From Hyphomicrobiales bacterium (lineage in GTDB: Bacteria > Pseudomonadota > Alphaproteobacteria > Rhizobiales > Rhizobiaceae): a stretch of 64,000 nucleotides of DNA. Below are positions 54,017-62,735 of the stretch, piece by piece. Within the stretch, counting starts at the first letter, position 1. Each line of letters begins with the position of its first letter. The DNA lies in NCBI GenBank assembly GCA_900465685.1, contig UEGR01000016.1, forward strand, positions 186,001 to 250,000, given 5' to 3'. Below the pieces are notes generated by a model. That model did not search any database. It was not told the DNA's origin and saw only the letters and a program-made list of their open reading frames with translations. The translations under genes and the position numbers were made by a program.

Positions 54017-54027
54017 TGGTCTTACCA
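54017..54027. promoter_or_regulatory. GntR/FadR-type operator next to the regulator start
   Basis: TGGT-CTT-ACCA, the TGGT-N3-ACCA pattern used by FadR-subfamily GntR proteins, ending one base before the GntR ATG. It would block initiation or translation of the regulator and may also affect the divergent sugar operon. Confidence 0.6.
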
Positions 54028-54028
54028 G

Positions 54029-54700
54029 ATGATTGAAACCAGACGTGTCTACCAGCAGATAGCGGATCAAATCCGCGAATTCATCGATGCAAGTTCAGTG
54101 GTAGCCGGATCGAGGCTGCCGGCCGAGCGTGATCTTGCGCAGCAACTGGGTATTTCCCGTCCATCGCTTCGCGAAGCGCTAATTGCGCTCGAAATTGAAG
54201 GCGTCATTGAAATTCGATCTGGATCCGGCATCTATGTGCGGACACCCGCCGAAACAGATGTGAATGATCAGTCATTGGGAGAAAGCCCTGTTGAATTAAT
54301 GCAGGCCCGAGTTTTGATCGAATGTGGGTTGATCGCACAATGTGCGGCACAAATCAGCGAGCAAGCCCTAACAGAACTGGAAAGCGTTCTTGAAGCAATG
54401 ACGCGAGAAATCGAAGCCAATCGAAAGCCTGTCGAACACGATAGACAATTTCATATTGGCCTCGCATCAGTGGTGGGAAACAGCGTTCTGACCAATATGG
54501 TGATCACGCTTTTCGATGAAAGACACAGCCCGATCTCCGAACGGATGCAACGGCGTACGGAGAGTCCGAATACGTGGCGATCAGCGGTTGAAGAACATCA
54601 CGCCATCTTAGTTGCGTTACGGGCGAAAGACCCTTTTGCAGCGCAAGTCGCCATGCATGCACACCTCACTGCATCCGAGCGCCGATGGGTTGAAGAGTAG
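54029..54700 (+). CDS. GntR-family regulator (FadR/FCD subfamily)
   Basis: 223 residues. The N-terminal winged helix-turn-helix is VYQQIADQIREFIDA, RLPAERDLAQQLGISRPSLREALIALEIEGVIEIRSGSGIYV. The C-terminal FCD ligand domain contains the metal-site pattern with HDRQFHIGLA and EEHHAIL. Members sense sugar acids or small acids. It is divergent from the sugar ABC operon and is its most likely regulator. No clear RBS precedes the ATG; an operator occupies that space. Confidence 0.9.
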   Translation: MIETRRVYQQIADQIREFIDASSVVAGSRLPAERDLAQQLGISRPSLREALIALEIEGVIEIRSGSGIYVRTPAETDVNDQSLGESPVELMQARVLIECGLIAQCAAQISEQALTELESVLEAMTREIEANRKPVEHDRQFHIGLASVVGNSVLTNMVITLFDERHSPISERMQRRTESPNTWRSAVEEHHAILVALRAKDPFAAQVAMHAHLTASERRWVEE

Positions 54701-54715
54701 CATTGAACTACTCTT
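54693..54715. terminator. Short hairpin overlapping the GntR stop codon
   Basis: 8-bp stem AAGAGTAG / CTACTCTT with a 7-base loop that includes the TAG stop. There is no U-tract, so termination is uncertain. Confidence 0.35.
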
Positions 54716-55088
54716 GGGAGGTCGAGCCATATAGCCTTCAAGGCATCAAGGCATCAAGGCATCAAGTAGGCCAGAGCTTCTTCTTAAGAAGCTGCCCTAG
54801 ATCGAAGAATGGAGCAAAACATCGTCAAACCGCGCCGCCATAGCAGTCTAACCGTTGTGCACAAACGGAATGTGATTGCCAGTCTGAAAACCAGTCTATT
54901 TTCAAGAGTTTGACAGAATCATATTTGCTGCGATCTGAAGCGCATTATTCTCTGGGTGCATTTGTGCTGAAAGTTGGGGAGAAATCCATAACGTTGAGAG
55001 TGTACCATTAAGGAAGCCTCGCCAAGGATACGCCTGTCCTGCGGTAAATCTTCCAGACTGATAAACTGCCTCGAAAATGCCATGGAGT
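54701..55088. other. Intergenic region with tandem octamer
   Basis: 388 bases between the GntR gene and the convergent thiolase. It holds a tandem octamer at 54740 and a small palindrome AGCTTCTT-CTT-AAGAAGCT at 54775-54793. No gene is supported; short frames lack recognisable motifs. Confidence 0.4.
54740..54766. repeat. AAGGCATC tandem repeat, 3.4 copies
   Basis: Three exact copies of AAGGCATC followed by AAG. The period of 8 would cause frame changes if translated, so it is non-coding. Such octamers vary by slippage and could distinguish strains. Confidence 0.8.
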
Positions 55089-56261
55089 TCAAGGGTTTAC
55101 TGCCTCCAAAATAGACACGTAGTTGGCGACGCCACTCCCGCCCATATTGAAGACGCCTGCAAGATCGACACGCGGCAACTGCAAGGCTCCGGCTTCACCC
55201 ACAAGCTGCATGGCCGACATGATATGCATGGAAACGCCAGTTGCGCCCACAGGATGGCCCTTGGCCTTCAGCCCCCCCGAACGGTTGACCGGTAGACGCC
55301 CGTCCGCCGTTGTCCAGCCTTCTAATGCGGCGCGTGCCCCCTCTCCCGGCGCGGCAAGTCCCATAGCCTCGTAGGCTAACAACTCGGCAATGGTGAAACA
55401 GTCATGCACTTCGACGAAGGAAAGGTCATCAATACTGACACCAGCATTTTCAAACGCGCGAGCCCAGGCTTGCTCTGCCCCTTCCAGACGGTGAATTTCT
55501 CGTTTGGAAAGCGGCATGAAATCACTGACATGCACCGCTGAGCGGAACCGCACAGCGCGCGTAAAACTGCCTGCATTATCATCGCTTGTCAGGACGAGCG
55601 CCGCTGCCCCGTCAGAAATGGGCGAACAATCCGTTCGACGCAGCGGACCCACGACGAGCGGGTTGTTGTCGCTGACTGTTCGACAGAAATCATAGCCCAG
55701 ATCCTTACGCATCTGGGCATAGACATTATCGACACCGTTGCGATGGTTCTTGGCCGCAATCTGCGCCAATGCATCAGACTGGTCACCGTAGCGCTGGAAA
55801 TAAGCCTCGGCGATCCGAGCAAATACGCCTGCAAAGCCAGCCTTTATCTCGTTTTCTTCCCTGCGATAACTCGCGCCAAGCAAAGCGTCGCCAACACTCG
55901 CTGTGGTACCGCCAGTCATTTTCTCGGCACCAATAACCAGCACTGTTCGGCCATCGCCGCTTCGGATGAAATTGCGTCCGGCGTGAATTGCCGCACTCCC
56001 AGATGCGCAGGCATTTTCACACCGCGCCATCGGCTTGTAACGTAGCTCGGGAAGCGATTGCAGAACCAGACTGGCCGGAAAGTCCTGCTTTGCCATACCA
56101 TTATTGAACATGCCAATGAAGACGGCATCAATGTCACCAGGTTCAAGACCCGCATCCGCAATGGCCGCACCTGCAACATCCGCGATCAACGCTTCCGCAT
56201 CCTTGCCCTCGTGCTTACCGAACGGCGTGTGAGACCAGCCTACAATGAGAGGATTGCTCAT
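55089..56261 (-). CDS. Thiolase-family acetyl-CoA acyltransferase (SCP-x type)
   Basis: 390 residues from the ATG at 56261 with AGGAG upstream. The nucleophilic Cys85 is in CENACASGSAA. The HDCF motif (VEVHDCFTIAE) and GLKAKGHPVGATG place it in the SCP-x/sterol-carrier thiolase group; the second active-site Cys near the C-terminus of classical thiolases is replaced (NMGGSG). It would cleave a beta-ketoacyl-CoA with CoA. It is the last gene of a leftward operon after an acyl-CoA synthetase, 24 bases away, which suggests a ligase-then-thiolysis sequence. Confidence 0.87.
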   Translation of the reverse strand: MSNPLIVGWSHTPFGKHEGKDAEALIADVAGAAIADAGLEPGDIDAVFIGMFNNGMAKQDFPASLVLQSLPELRYKPMARCENACASGSAAIHAGRNFIRSGDGRTVLVIGAEKMTGGTTASVGDALLGASYRREENEIKAGFAGVFARIAEAYFQRYGDQSDALAQIAAKNHRNGVDNVYAQMRKDLGYDFCRTVSDNNPLVVGPLRRTDCSPISDGAAALVLTSDDNAGSFTRAVRFRSAVHVSDFMPLSKREIHRLEGAEQAWARAFENAGVSIDDLSFVEVHDCFTIAELLAYEAMGLAAPGEGARAALEGWTTADGRLPVNRSGGLKAKGHPVGATGVSMHIMSAMQLVGEAGALQLPRVDLAGVFNMGGSGVANYVSILEAVNP

Positions 56262-56285
56262 TCTCAACTCCTGATGGCGCACCTG

Positions 56286-57800
56286 TCACGAAGCGCAGCG
56301 TTGTACATCCATATCGCGCAATATCGTCTTGACGATTTTGCCATAGTTGTTCTTGGGCAAAGCGTCGACGAAGATATAGTCCTTCGGACGTTTGAACCGT
56401 GCGATCCGGTCCAGACACAAATTGTCGAGTTCGACGGCCGCTGCTTTGCCGACCACATAAGCAACAACGACTTCGCCCCATTCGGGATCGGGTCGACCGA
56501 TGACCGACACTTCAGTGACATCTGGATGCACCAGCAGCACTTCCTCAATCTCGCGCGGATAGATGTTGCTGCCGCCGGAAATGATGACGTCCTTCGAACG
56601 ATCCTTCAGTGTCAGATACCCATCTTCACCAAAGGCACCGATATCACCGGTATGCAGCCAGCCATCTTTCAATGTCGCAGCACTCGCGGTTTCATTCTGC
56701 CAATATCCGCTCATGACCGTCGGACCGCGCACCAGAATTTCACCCGAAATGCCCGCAGGCAGTGCATTGCCTTCATCGTCGCAAACCATGACATCGACCA
56801 TGCCAAACGGCGCGCCGACACTGCCCAATACCGCCCGCCAGTTTGCTCGCGTGCGATCGGCTATCGTCTTGCGATCAAGCACGGTAATGGTCATCGGAGT
56901 TTCGCCCTGACCGTAAATCTGGGCAAGGCGCGGCCCAAACGCGTCCAGCGCAGCAATAGCATCCTCGACATACATCGGCCCGCCGCCGTAAATAATGGTG
57001 CGAAAAGCTGCCGGATCGGCCTTATCCGCTTCGGCAACCATTCGCTTGACCATTGTGGGGGCCGCGAAGAGCGACATCCGCTGCCAGTGTGCAGCCAATT
57101 CGAAAACTTCCTGCGCATCGAAGCCACCGGATTCCGGAACGACATTAACCCCACCACGCAATATATGCGCCATCATGTAGAGACCTGCGCCATGGCTCAT
57201 AGGTGCAGCATGCAACGTCGTGTCGCCAGCCACGGTCGGATCGACCTCGCCCAGATAGGCATAGGACATGGCAGCCAGATTGGCATGGGAAAGACAGGCT
57301 CCTTTGGGCTTGCCCGTCGTCCCACTGGTATAAAACAGCCAAGCCATATCATCGTCGTTTTGTGACGCAAGCGCCAGCGGATCCGATTGCAGAAGATTGC
57401 GCCAGTCTTGCCCGCCAAGCGCAACCAGATAACGCATTCGCTGCGGTGTAACGACAGCTATTGCCTCAGCAATATCTCTCGATGCGAGCACGACGGTCGC
57501 ACCGGAGTCGTCAATCGCAAAAGCAATCTCCTGCGCGTGAAGTTTAGCATTGACGGGAACCGCGACAGCCCCCGCCCACCATGTCGCGTAAAGCGCGGTG
57601 ACATAGTCGGCCTCGTTCTTGGCTGCGATTACAACGCGGTCTCCGGGTTGCAGACCAAAGCGCTGCGCCAACCCGCCTGCCAAACGGGCTGAGCGTTCAG
57701 CCAGCTCACCATAGGTAGCCACCACGCGACGGCCGTAACCCACAGCTGGCAATGCCGGATTTGCCCGTCCATTTCGGGCAAGCCACGATGCCATGTTCAT
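56286..57800 (-). CDS. Acyl-CoA synthetase (AMP-forming)
   Basis: 504-residue ligase of the ANL superfamily. The P-loop is WLFYTSGTTGKPKGACLSH, followed by the adenylate motif YGQGETPMT and GWLHTGDIGAFGEDGYLTLKDRSKDVIISGG; the C-terminal catalytic Lys is in LPKNNYGKIVK. It activates a carboxylic acid to its CoA thioester using ATP. The operon partner thiolase implies a beta-keto acid or a fatty/aryl acid that becomes a beta-ketoacyl-CoA. The substrate is unknown. Confidence 0.9.
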   Translation of the reverse strand: MNMASWLARNGRANPALPAVGYGRRVVATYGELAERSARLAGGLAQRFGLQPGDRVVIAAKNEADYVTALYATWWAGAVAVPVNAKLHAQEIAFAIDDSGATVVLASRDIAEAIAVVTPQRMRYLVALGGQDWRNLLQSDPLALASQNDDDMAWLFYTSGTTGKPKGACLSHANLAAMSYAYLGEVDPTVAGDTTLHAAPMSHGAGLYMMAHILRGGVNVVPESGGFDAQEVFELAAHWQRMSLFAAPTMVKRMVAEADKADPAAFRTIIYGGGPMYVEDAIAALDAFGPRLAQIYGQGETPMTITVLDRKTIADRTRANWRAVLGSVGAPFGMVDVMVCDDEGNALPAGISGEILVRGPTVMSGYWQNETASAATLKDGWLHTGDIGAFGEDGYLTLKDRSKDVIISGGSNIYPREIEEVLLVHPDVTEVSVIGRPDPEWGEVVVAYVVGKAAAVELDNLCLDRIARFKRPKDYIFVDALPKNNYGKIVKTILRDMDVQRCAS

Positions 57801-57836
57801 CGCTGCTGTCTCCCTTCCTTCTCTGGCCTTTGCATC

Positions 57837-58169
57837 TCAGGCATATTCAGGGCGACGCGGTGTGAACACATCAAGATTGAGCACATCTTCATCACCGATG
57901 ACCTCCCCCCAATGAACCACATTTGGTGGAATGACCAGCACGCCGCCGGGACCGACGATATGTTCTTCCGAACCCACCGTGAAACGGATGGTTCCGGCGA
58001 GAATATAGGCGATCTGCTCATTCTCGTGCGAATGCGGCTTTGGCTCGTGGCCCGGTTTCAGCCGGTGGAGCGCGAGCGTAGCGCCCTCACCCGAGAAGGC
58101 CTTGCGCTCGACACCGTCGCGCACGGGCGTCCAGGGAATGCTGTTCCAGTCAACTTTATGGATGTTCAT
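57837..58169 (-). CDS. Small cupin-domain protein
   Basis: 110 residues from the ATG at 58169; an ATG at 58184 adds five residues and neither has a strong RBS. It is a single cupin barrel with the metal-binding motif PHSHENEQIAYILAGTIRF (two His, one Glu) and a second motif PNVVHWGEV with the third His. Small cupins of this kind in catabolic operons can be dioxygenases, isomerases or decarboxylases. It lies between the LivH gene and the acyl-CoA synthetase. Confidence 0.83.
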   Translation of the reverse strand: MNIHKVDWNSIPWTPVRDGVERKAFSGEGATLALHRLKPGHEPKPHSHENEQIAYILAGTIRFTVGSEEHIVGPGGVLVIPPNVVHWGEVIGDEDVLNLDVFTPRRPEYA

Positions 58170-58192
58170 CGAAATGTCTCGCATATTTGAGT

Positions 58193-59065
58193 TCAGCGGG
58201 CGCTGCCCAAAAGGCCGGAAGGCCGAATGAACAGAAAGAGCAGCAGGATCGACAGTGCCGCAACATTCTTGAAACCAGCGCCGAGCGACAGGATAGCAAG
58301 GGCCTGCACAAGACCAAGCATGATACCGCCGAGGAACGCCCCAAACGGGCGGCCGAAACCGCCGATGATTGCAGCAATGAACCCGGATATCGCAAACGGG
58401 ACGCCCATGTTGAACGCCGTATACTGCGTCGGGGTAACCAGAATTCCAGCCAGGGCACCCAGCACCGCGCTGAGCACGAAAGCGCCGGTCAGCATTGCCG
58501 ATACCGGGATTCCTTGAAGCGCTGCTGCTTCGGCATTGATCGAGCAGGCGCGCATCGCTTTGCCAAGCCGGGTGCGCTTGAAGAACAGGCCAAGCGCCGC
58601 AACGATGAATAAAGAGCCAGCCATGATCCACAATGACTGATAATTAATCGCTACCCCGCCGATCATGATCGGGGGCAGATCAAGAAATACCGGCAAGGTC
58701 TTTGGCTGGTCGTCGACCGCCAAAAAAGTCAGCCGCTCAATCACGATCTGTGCAGCAAGCGTCGCGAGGATCATCACGAACATGGCAGCGTTGCGCTTCC
58801 AGAGAGGGCGCACCACCAGTCGCTCCAGAAGCGCTCCAACGACGGCCACCACCGCTATCGCCAACACAGCTGCCAGAAAATACGGCAGATGATACTGTTC
58901 GAGGAAGATATAGGTGACCATGCCGCCCAGCATCACAAATGCGCCCTGCGCGAAATTGACAATGCCACTTGCATTATAGATGACACAGAAACCAATGCCG
59001 ATCAGACCATAAACGCAGCCAATGCTGACGCCGCTGATCAGACTTTGAAAAAGCACATCCATCAT
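58193..59065 (-). CDS. Liv-type ABC transporter permease (LivH-like)
   Basis: 290-residue LivH-family permease with SLISGVSIGCVYGLIGIGFCVIYNASGIVNFAQGAFVMLGG at the N-terminus, the most conserved LivH stretch, and GKAMRACSINAEAAALQGI facing the ATPase. AGGAGC precedes the ATG. It is encoded six bases downstream of the LivG gene. Confidence 0.93.
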   Translation of the reverse strand: MMDVLFQSLISGVSIGCVYGLIGIGFCVIYNASGIVNFAQGAFVMLGGMVTYIFLEQYHLPYFLAAVLAIAVVAVVGALLERLVVRPLWKRNAAMFVMILATLAAQIVIERLTFLAVDDQPKTLPVFLDLPPIMIGGVAINYQSLWIMAGSLFIVAALGLFFKRTRLGKAMRACSINAEAAALQGIPVSAMLTGAFVLSAVLGALAGILVTPTQYTAFNMGVPFAISGFIAAIIGGFGRPFGAFLGGIMLGLVQALAILSLGAGFKNVAALSILLLFLFIRPSGLLGSAR

Positions 59066-59071
59066 AAGCTC

Positions 59072-59827
59072 CTAACCCAGATATGCCGCGATGACGGCCG
59101 GGTCTTGGCGCACCGCTTCCGGCGTGCCTTGGGCGATCTTGCGGCCATAGTCGAGCACAACTACTTCGTCTGCTATATCCATGACCAGCTTCATGTCATG
59201 TTCGATGAGCAGCACCGCGATCCCGTCGGCGGCAATCATACGCACGGTTTCGGCCAGACGCTCGCTTTCTTCGGCGTTGAGACCAGCCGCCGGTTCATCC
59301 AGCAGCAACACACGCGGACGAGCCGCCATAGCACGGGCAATTTCGAGAAGACGCTGCTGACCATAGGGCAAGGTTGCGGCGGGGCTGTCGGCGACAGACG
59401 ACAGTCCCACAAGATCGAGAAGCGCCTTCGCCTTCTCCTCCACCTCGCGTTCGGATTGTCGTTGCCAACCGGGGCGCAACAATGCGGCGAACAGGCCGCC
59501 TTTCGTCCGCAGGTGGAAACCGACCTTGACGTTTTCCAGCGCGGTCAGATCCTGGAACAGTTTGACGAGCTGGAACGTGCGTACCAACCCCAACCCTGCT
59601 CTCGTTTCCGTCCGCAAGTTGGTCACATTCGACCCCAACAAAATGATCTCGCCTTCACTTGGCGGCATGCTGCCAGCGATGAGATTGAAGAGCGTCGTCT
59701 TGCCGGCGCCATTGGGCCCAATGACGGCCGTGACACCCCGTTCCGGAACATCAAATGAAACATTATCGACAGCCGTCAGCCCACCGAACCGGCGCGTGGC
59801 GCCACGCACTTGCAGGATAGCGTTCAT
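59072..59827 (-). CDS. Liv-type ABC transporter ATPase (LivG-like)
   Basis: 251-residue ATPase with Walker A GPNGAGKTTLF, signature TLPYGQQRLLEIARAMAARP, Walker B VLLLDEPAAGLN and H-loop LIEHDMKLVMDIADEV. In contrast to the fused LivG domain of the first Liv operon, the LivG-type signature is intact here. The start overlaps the LivM stop by four bases. Confidence 0.93.
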   Translation of the reverse strand: MNAILQVRGATRRFGGLTAVDNVSFDVPERGVTAVIGPNGAGKTTLFNLIAGSMPPSEGEIILLGSNVTNLRTETRAGLGLVRTFQLVKLFQDLTALENVKVGFHLRTKGGLFAALLRPGWQRQSEREVEEKAKALLDLVGLSSVADSPAATLPYGQQRLLEIARAMAARPRVLLLDEPAAGLNAEESERLAETVRMIAADGIAVLLIEHDMKLVMDIADEVVVLDYGRKIAQGTPEAVRQDPAVIAAYLG

Positions 59828-60852
59828 TGCGCCCTCCCCGAGGTTTTTGACGGCGCCTTGCGCGCATCAAGAGACTTAGCCAACCCGACCAGCCCCTTGG
59901 GCGCGTAGATAAGAATGATAATCAGCGTAACGCCGTAGGCCAGGTCCTGACTTTCACTCAAGCCACGGAATATCTCCGGCAAAAGGCTGACGATAAGCGC
60001 TCCGATAATCGGCCCAGCAACAGTGCCCAACCCGCCGATATAGATCATCGTGAAAGCGAGCACGACCATATGGAGGCCAAACACCTCCGGGCTGACAAAG
60101 CCAACCACATGGACGAAAAGCGAACCCGCAATCGAAGCCAAAGCTGCAGATAGCAGGAAAGAAAGCAACTTGTACCGCGCCACATTAATACCAAGCGCGC
60201 TGGCAGCCTCTTCGCTGCCCGCGACAGCTGCAAATGCTCGCCCCACACGCGATTTGCGAATGCGTGACATGGCGAAAGCGACGAGAATTGTCAGCACCGA
60301 AAGTGTCAGCAGAATTTGTCTGTCGCTCGCAGCCTCAAACGATCCAATGCCAAGCGGAGGAATGCCCGAAATCCCGAGATAACCTTGCGTTACGGATTCC
60401 CATTCGACCGCGATTTCATAAACGATCAAGCCGATCGCCAGCGTTGCCATCGCGAGATAATGGCCCTTGAGACGAAGTGTTGGAAGACCAATGATACAAG
60501 CCGCCACCATAGCAGCGACGAGCCCAAACATCATGGCTGGCAATGGCGCCCATTCATAGGTTGTGGTCAACACAGCCGAGCTGTAGCCGCCGATGGCTGC
60601 AAAAGCGCTTTGACCAAAGGAGACCTGAGCCGTCAGCCCCATAAAGACATTGAGACCGGATACAAAGATCGCATAGATCAGTCCGAAAGCGACGATAGTG
60701 GAAAGATAGCCGCCGAAAATCACAGCATAGCCGACAATGGCTGCCGACAGCACCCAGATACCGGCAGATGCTGTCAACCAGTTTCCGAGAAGGCCGCTAC
60801 CGCTGCCCGTCATTGAAGGGTCACGCGAAATAATATTGTGCGAGTTCGTCAT
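59824..60852 (-). CDS. Liv-type ABC transporter permease (LivM-like)
   Basis: 342-residue LivM-family permease with FVSGLNVFMGLTAQVSFGQSAFAAIGGY and LRLKGHYLAMATLAIGLIV. The ATG at 60852 has GCGAGG upstream and overlaps the LivF gene by 32 bases; an ATG at 60813 would remove the overlap, so the first 13 residues are uncertain. Confidence 0.92.
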   Translation of the reverse strand: MTNSHNIISRDPSMTGSGSGLLGNWLTASAGIWVLSAAIVGYAVIFGGYLSTIVAFGLIYAIFVSGLNVFMGLTAQVSFGQSAFAAIGGYSSAVLTTTYEWAPLPAMMFGLVAAMVAACIIGLPTLRLKGHYLAMATLAIGLIVYEIAVEWESVTQGYLGISGIPPLGIGSFEAASDRQILLTLSVLTILVAFAMSRIRKSRVGRAFAAVAGSEEAASALGINVARYKLLSFLLSAALASIAGSLFVHVVGFVSPEVFGLHMVVLAFTMIYIGGLGTVAGPIIGALIVSLLPEIFRGLSESQDLAYGVTLIIILIYAPKGLVGLAKSLDARKAPSKTSGRAQ

Positions 60853-61552
60853 GAGATTTTACCTCGCGAGGATCAAGTGTGGCGACGATGCGCCCAAGCG
60901 AAAGAAGATAAGCACGGCAGGCGAGTTTCAGCGCCAGCGGCGCTTTCTGCTCGACGAGGATGATCGGCAAGCCCTCCGCGGCCAATCGGCCGAGAGTTTC
61001 AAGAATCTCCCCGGTTACACGCGGTGCAAGCCCAAGCGACGGTTCATCGAGAAGCAGCACCTTGGGATCGGCCATCATGGCGCGACCGACAGCAACCATC
61101 TGTTGCTCGCCGCCGGACATGGAGCCAGCGACCTGCGAAAGCCGCTCCTTGATCCTTGGAAATAGATCGAAGACACGCGTATAGCGACGCTGCAACTCCG
61201 CTTTGTCGCGCACCCGATAGGCGCCAAGTTCAAGGTTTTCGAGTACCGTCATTGGACCGAAAATACCGCGCCCCTCCGGCACCAGGACAACGCCTTTAGC
61301 CGCCGCACCCACAGGGTCACGCCGCCCAAGCGGGGTACCCATGAACCGGACCTCCCCCTCATTGGGGGTGAGACCCATGATTGCCCGCAACAGGGTCGAT
61401 TTACCCGCACCGTTCGGCCCGAGGACAGCGACCAGCTCGCCACTCCCAACGGAAAGATCGGCTGACTTGAGCGCCTGAACATGTCCATAATGCGCTTTCA
61501 GTCCGCGGGTTTCGAGCACCGGCGCTGCACGGTGCGGCAGCTCAGACGTCAT
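60821..61552 (-). CDS. Liv-type ABC transporter ATPase (LivF-like)
   Basis: 243-residue LivF-type ATPase with Walker A GPNGAGKSTLLRAIMG, signature MSGGEQQMVAVGRAMMADP, Walker B VLLLDEPSLGLAP and H-loop LVEQKAPLALKLA. It overlaps the binding-protein stop by four bases at its start and the LivM gene at its end, so the operon is tightly packed. Confidence 0.93.
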   Translation of the reverse strand: MTSELPHRAAPVLETRGLKAHYGHVQALKSADLSVGSGELVAVLGPNGAGKSTLLRAIMGLTPNEGEVRFMGTPLGRRDPVGAAAKGVVLVPEGRGIFGPMTVLENLELGAYRVRDKAELQRRYTRVFDLFPRIKERLSQVAGSMSGGEQQMVAVGRAMMADPKVLLLDEPSLGLAPRVTGEILETLGRLAAEGLPIILVEQKAPLALKLACRAYLLSLGRIVATLDPREVKSHDELAQYYFA

Positions 61553-62691
61553 TGCGCGATCCTCACCTTGCCATCGATGATCTGGGCAATCACAAAGGGA
61601 TTGACGGCAATGCCCTGATGATTGTCAGCCGCGAAATTATAGGTGCCTGTTGTGCCTTGAAAATTGGTGATCTGCTCCAGGTTCTGGCGTACCGATGGAC
61701 CTTCGAAGGACTTACCCTTTTCGATTGCTGCCACCGTGAGCATCACACCGTCCCAGCCACGCGACGCCCAGTTCGGATCGCGATCAGCGAATTTCTTACG
61801 CCACGGATCAAGGAAGGTGCCGATAGCCTGCTTGAGCGGACCGTCCGGGTAGGCTTCGAATACCTGAGACGGCGATGCAACGAAGAAGAACCTGTCACCC
61901 AGAACCTCGGCGACTGGCTTGAAGACGGCCAGATCTTCCAGACTGGTCAAAAGCAGCATGTTCGAACCAAGCTGCTTCAGGTTCTTGGCTGCCGTCAGTG
62001 TGGTACCGCCGAGGCCAATCTTGATGATTGCACCAGCACCTGCCGCCTGCATCTTGTTCAACTGTACACTGAGATCGGCGTCATCCTGCTTGTAGGCTTC
62101 CACACCCACAACTTCGATGCCGTATTTAGCAGCCGCCTTTTCAGCGACGGCCTTCTGCAACAATGCATAGGGCGTCGGATCATGCAGAACACCAATCTTG
62201 CGGATATCTGTCTTGTCACGCAGATATTCCAGACGTTTTTCGACTTCGAAACCGGCAGGCGGCAAGGTGGTGAATGCCCACTCGATCTCCTTCGGCTGCT
62301 TCGGCAAAATGGAACAGAGGATCATCGGTATTTCGCTACGCGCCGTCATGCTCGCAGCCGCAGCATTACCTGCTGATACGCAACCACTGATGAAGATGTT
62401 CGCCCCATCCGAACTCATCATCTTGCGGTAGACGGTAACGGCATCCTGTGGTTGCGAGCGGTTGTCTTCAACCACGACTTCGAGCTTGCGCCCCAATACG
62501 CCGCCCTTAGCGTTGACCGTTTCAACCGCTGTTTCAACGCCGTCGCGCCAAGCACGGTCAACAGTTGCTGCATAACCCGTCAGACCCGCCGAAATGCCGA
62601 TCTTGTATACCTCTTCCGATGCGGCAGGGCCTGCAGCGAATGCGCTGAAGACAACCGCTGCCACGGCCATTTTCTTGGATATGTAAGACAT
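61549..62691 (-). CDS. Liv-type ABC transporter periplasmic binding protein
   Basis: 380 residues with a Sec signal peptide cleaved near AAS-EEV and a GGGAGGAG site before the ATG. The mature start EEVYKIGISAGLTGYAATVDR and VNAKGGVLGRKLEVVVEDNRSQPQDAV are hallmarks of the Peripla_BP_6 family. Its position after a HyuB-like gene and before livFMGH, a CoA ligase and a thiolase suggests it binds the substrate degraded by those enzymes, perhaps an aromatic or aliphatic acid or amide rather than a branched-chain amino acid. Confidence 0.9.
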   Translation of the reverse strand: MSYISKKMAVAAVVFSAFAAGPAASEEVYKIGISAGLTGYAATVDRAWRDGVETAVETVNAKGGVLGRKLEVVVEDNRSQPQDAVTVYRKMMSSDGANIFISGCVSAGNAAAASMTARSEIPMILCSILPKQPKEIEWAFTTLPPAGFEVEKRLEYLRDKTDIRKIGVLHDPTPYALLQKAVAEKAAAKYGIEVVGVEAYKQDDADLSVQLNKMQAAGAGAIIKIGLGGTTLTAAKNLKQLGSNMLLLTSLEDLAVFKPVAEVLGDRFFFVASPSQVFEAYPDGPLKQAIGTFLDPWRKKFADRDPNWASRGWDGVMLTVAAIEKGKSFEGPSVRQNLEQITNFQGTTGTYNFAADNHQGIAVNPFVIAQIIDGKVRIAQ

Positions 62692-62735
62692 GAACTCCTC
62701 CCATAAGTTCGTCTGCTATTTCACTCTCTTAACCG

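Noticed and set aside
54740-54766. Octamer array as the start of a CRISPR array
   Set aside because: Unit is only 8 bases with no spacers; it is a simple tandem repeat.
56058-57365. 435-codon open frame antisense to the acyl-CoA synthetase and thiolase
   Set aside because: No domain, and both opposing genes have clear motifs and ribosome-binding sites.
57837-58631. Extension of the cupin frame to 264 residues
   Set aside because: The extra N-terminus lies inside the LivH gene in another frame and has no recognisable fold.
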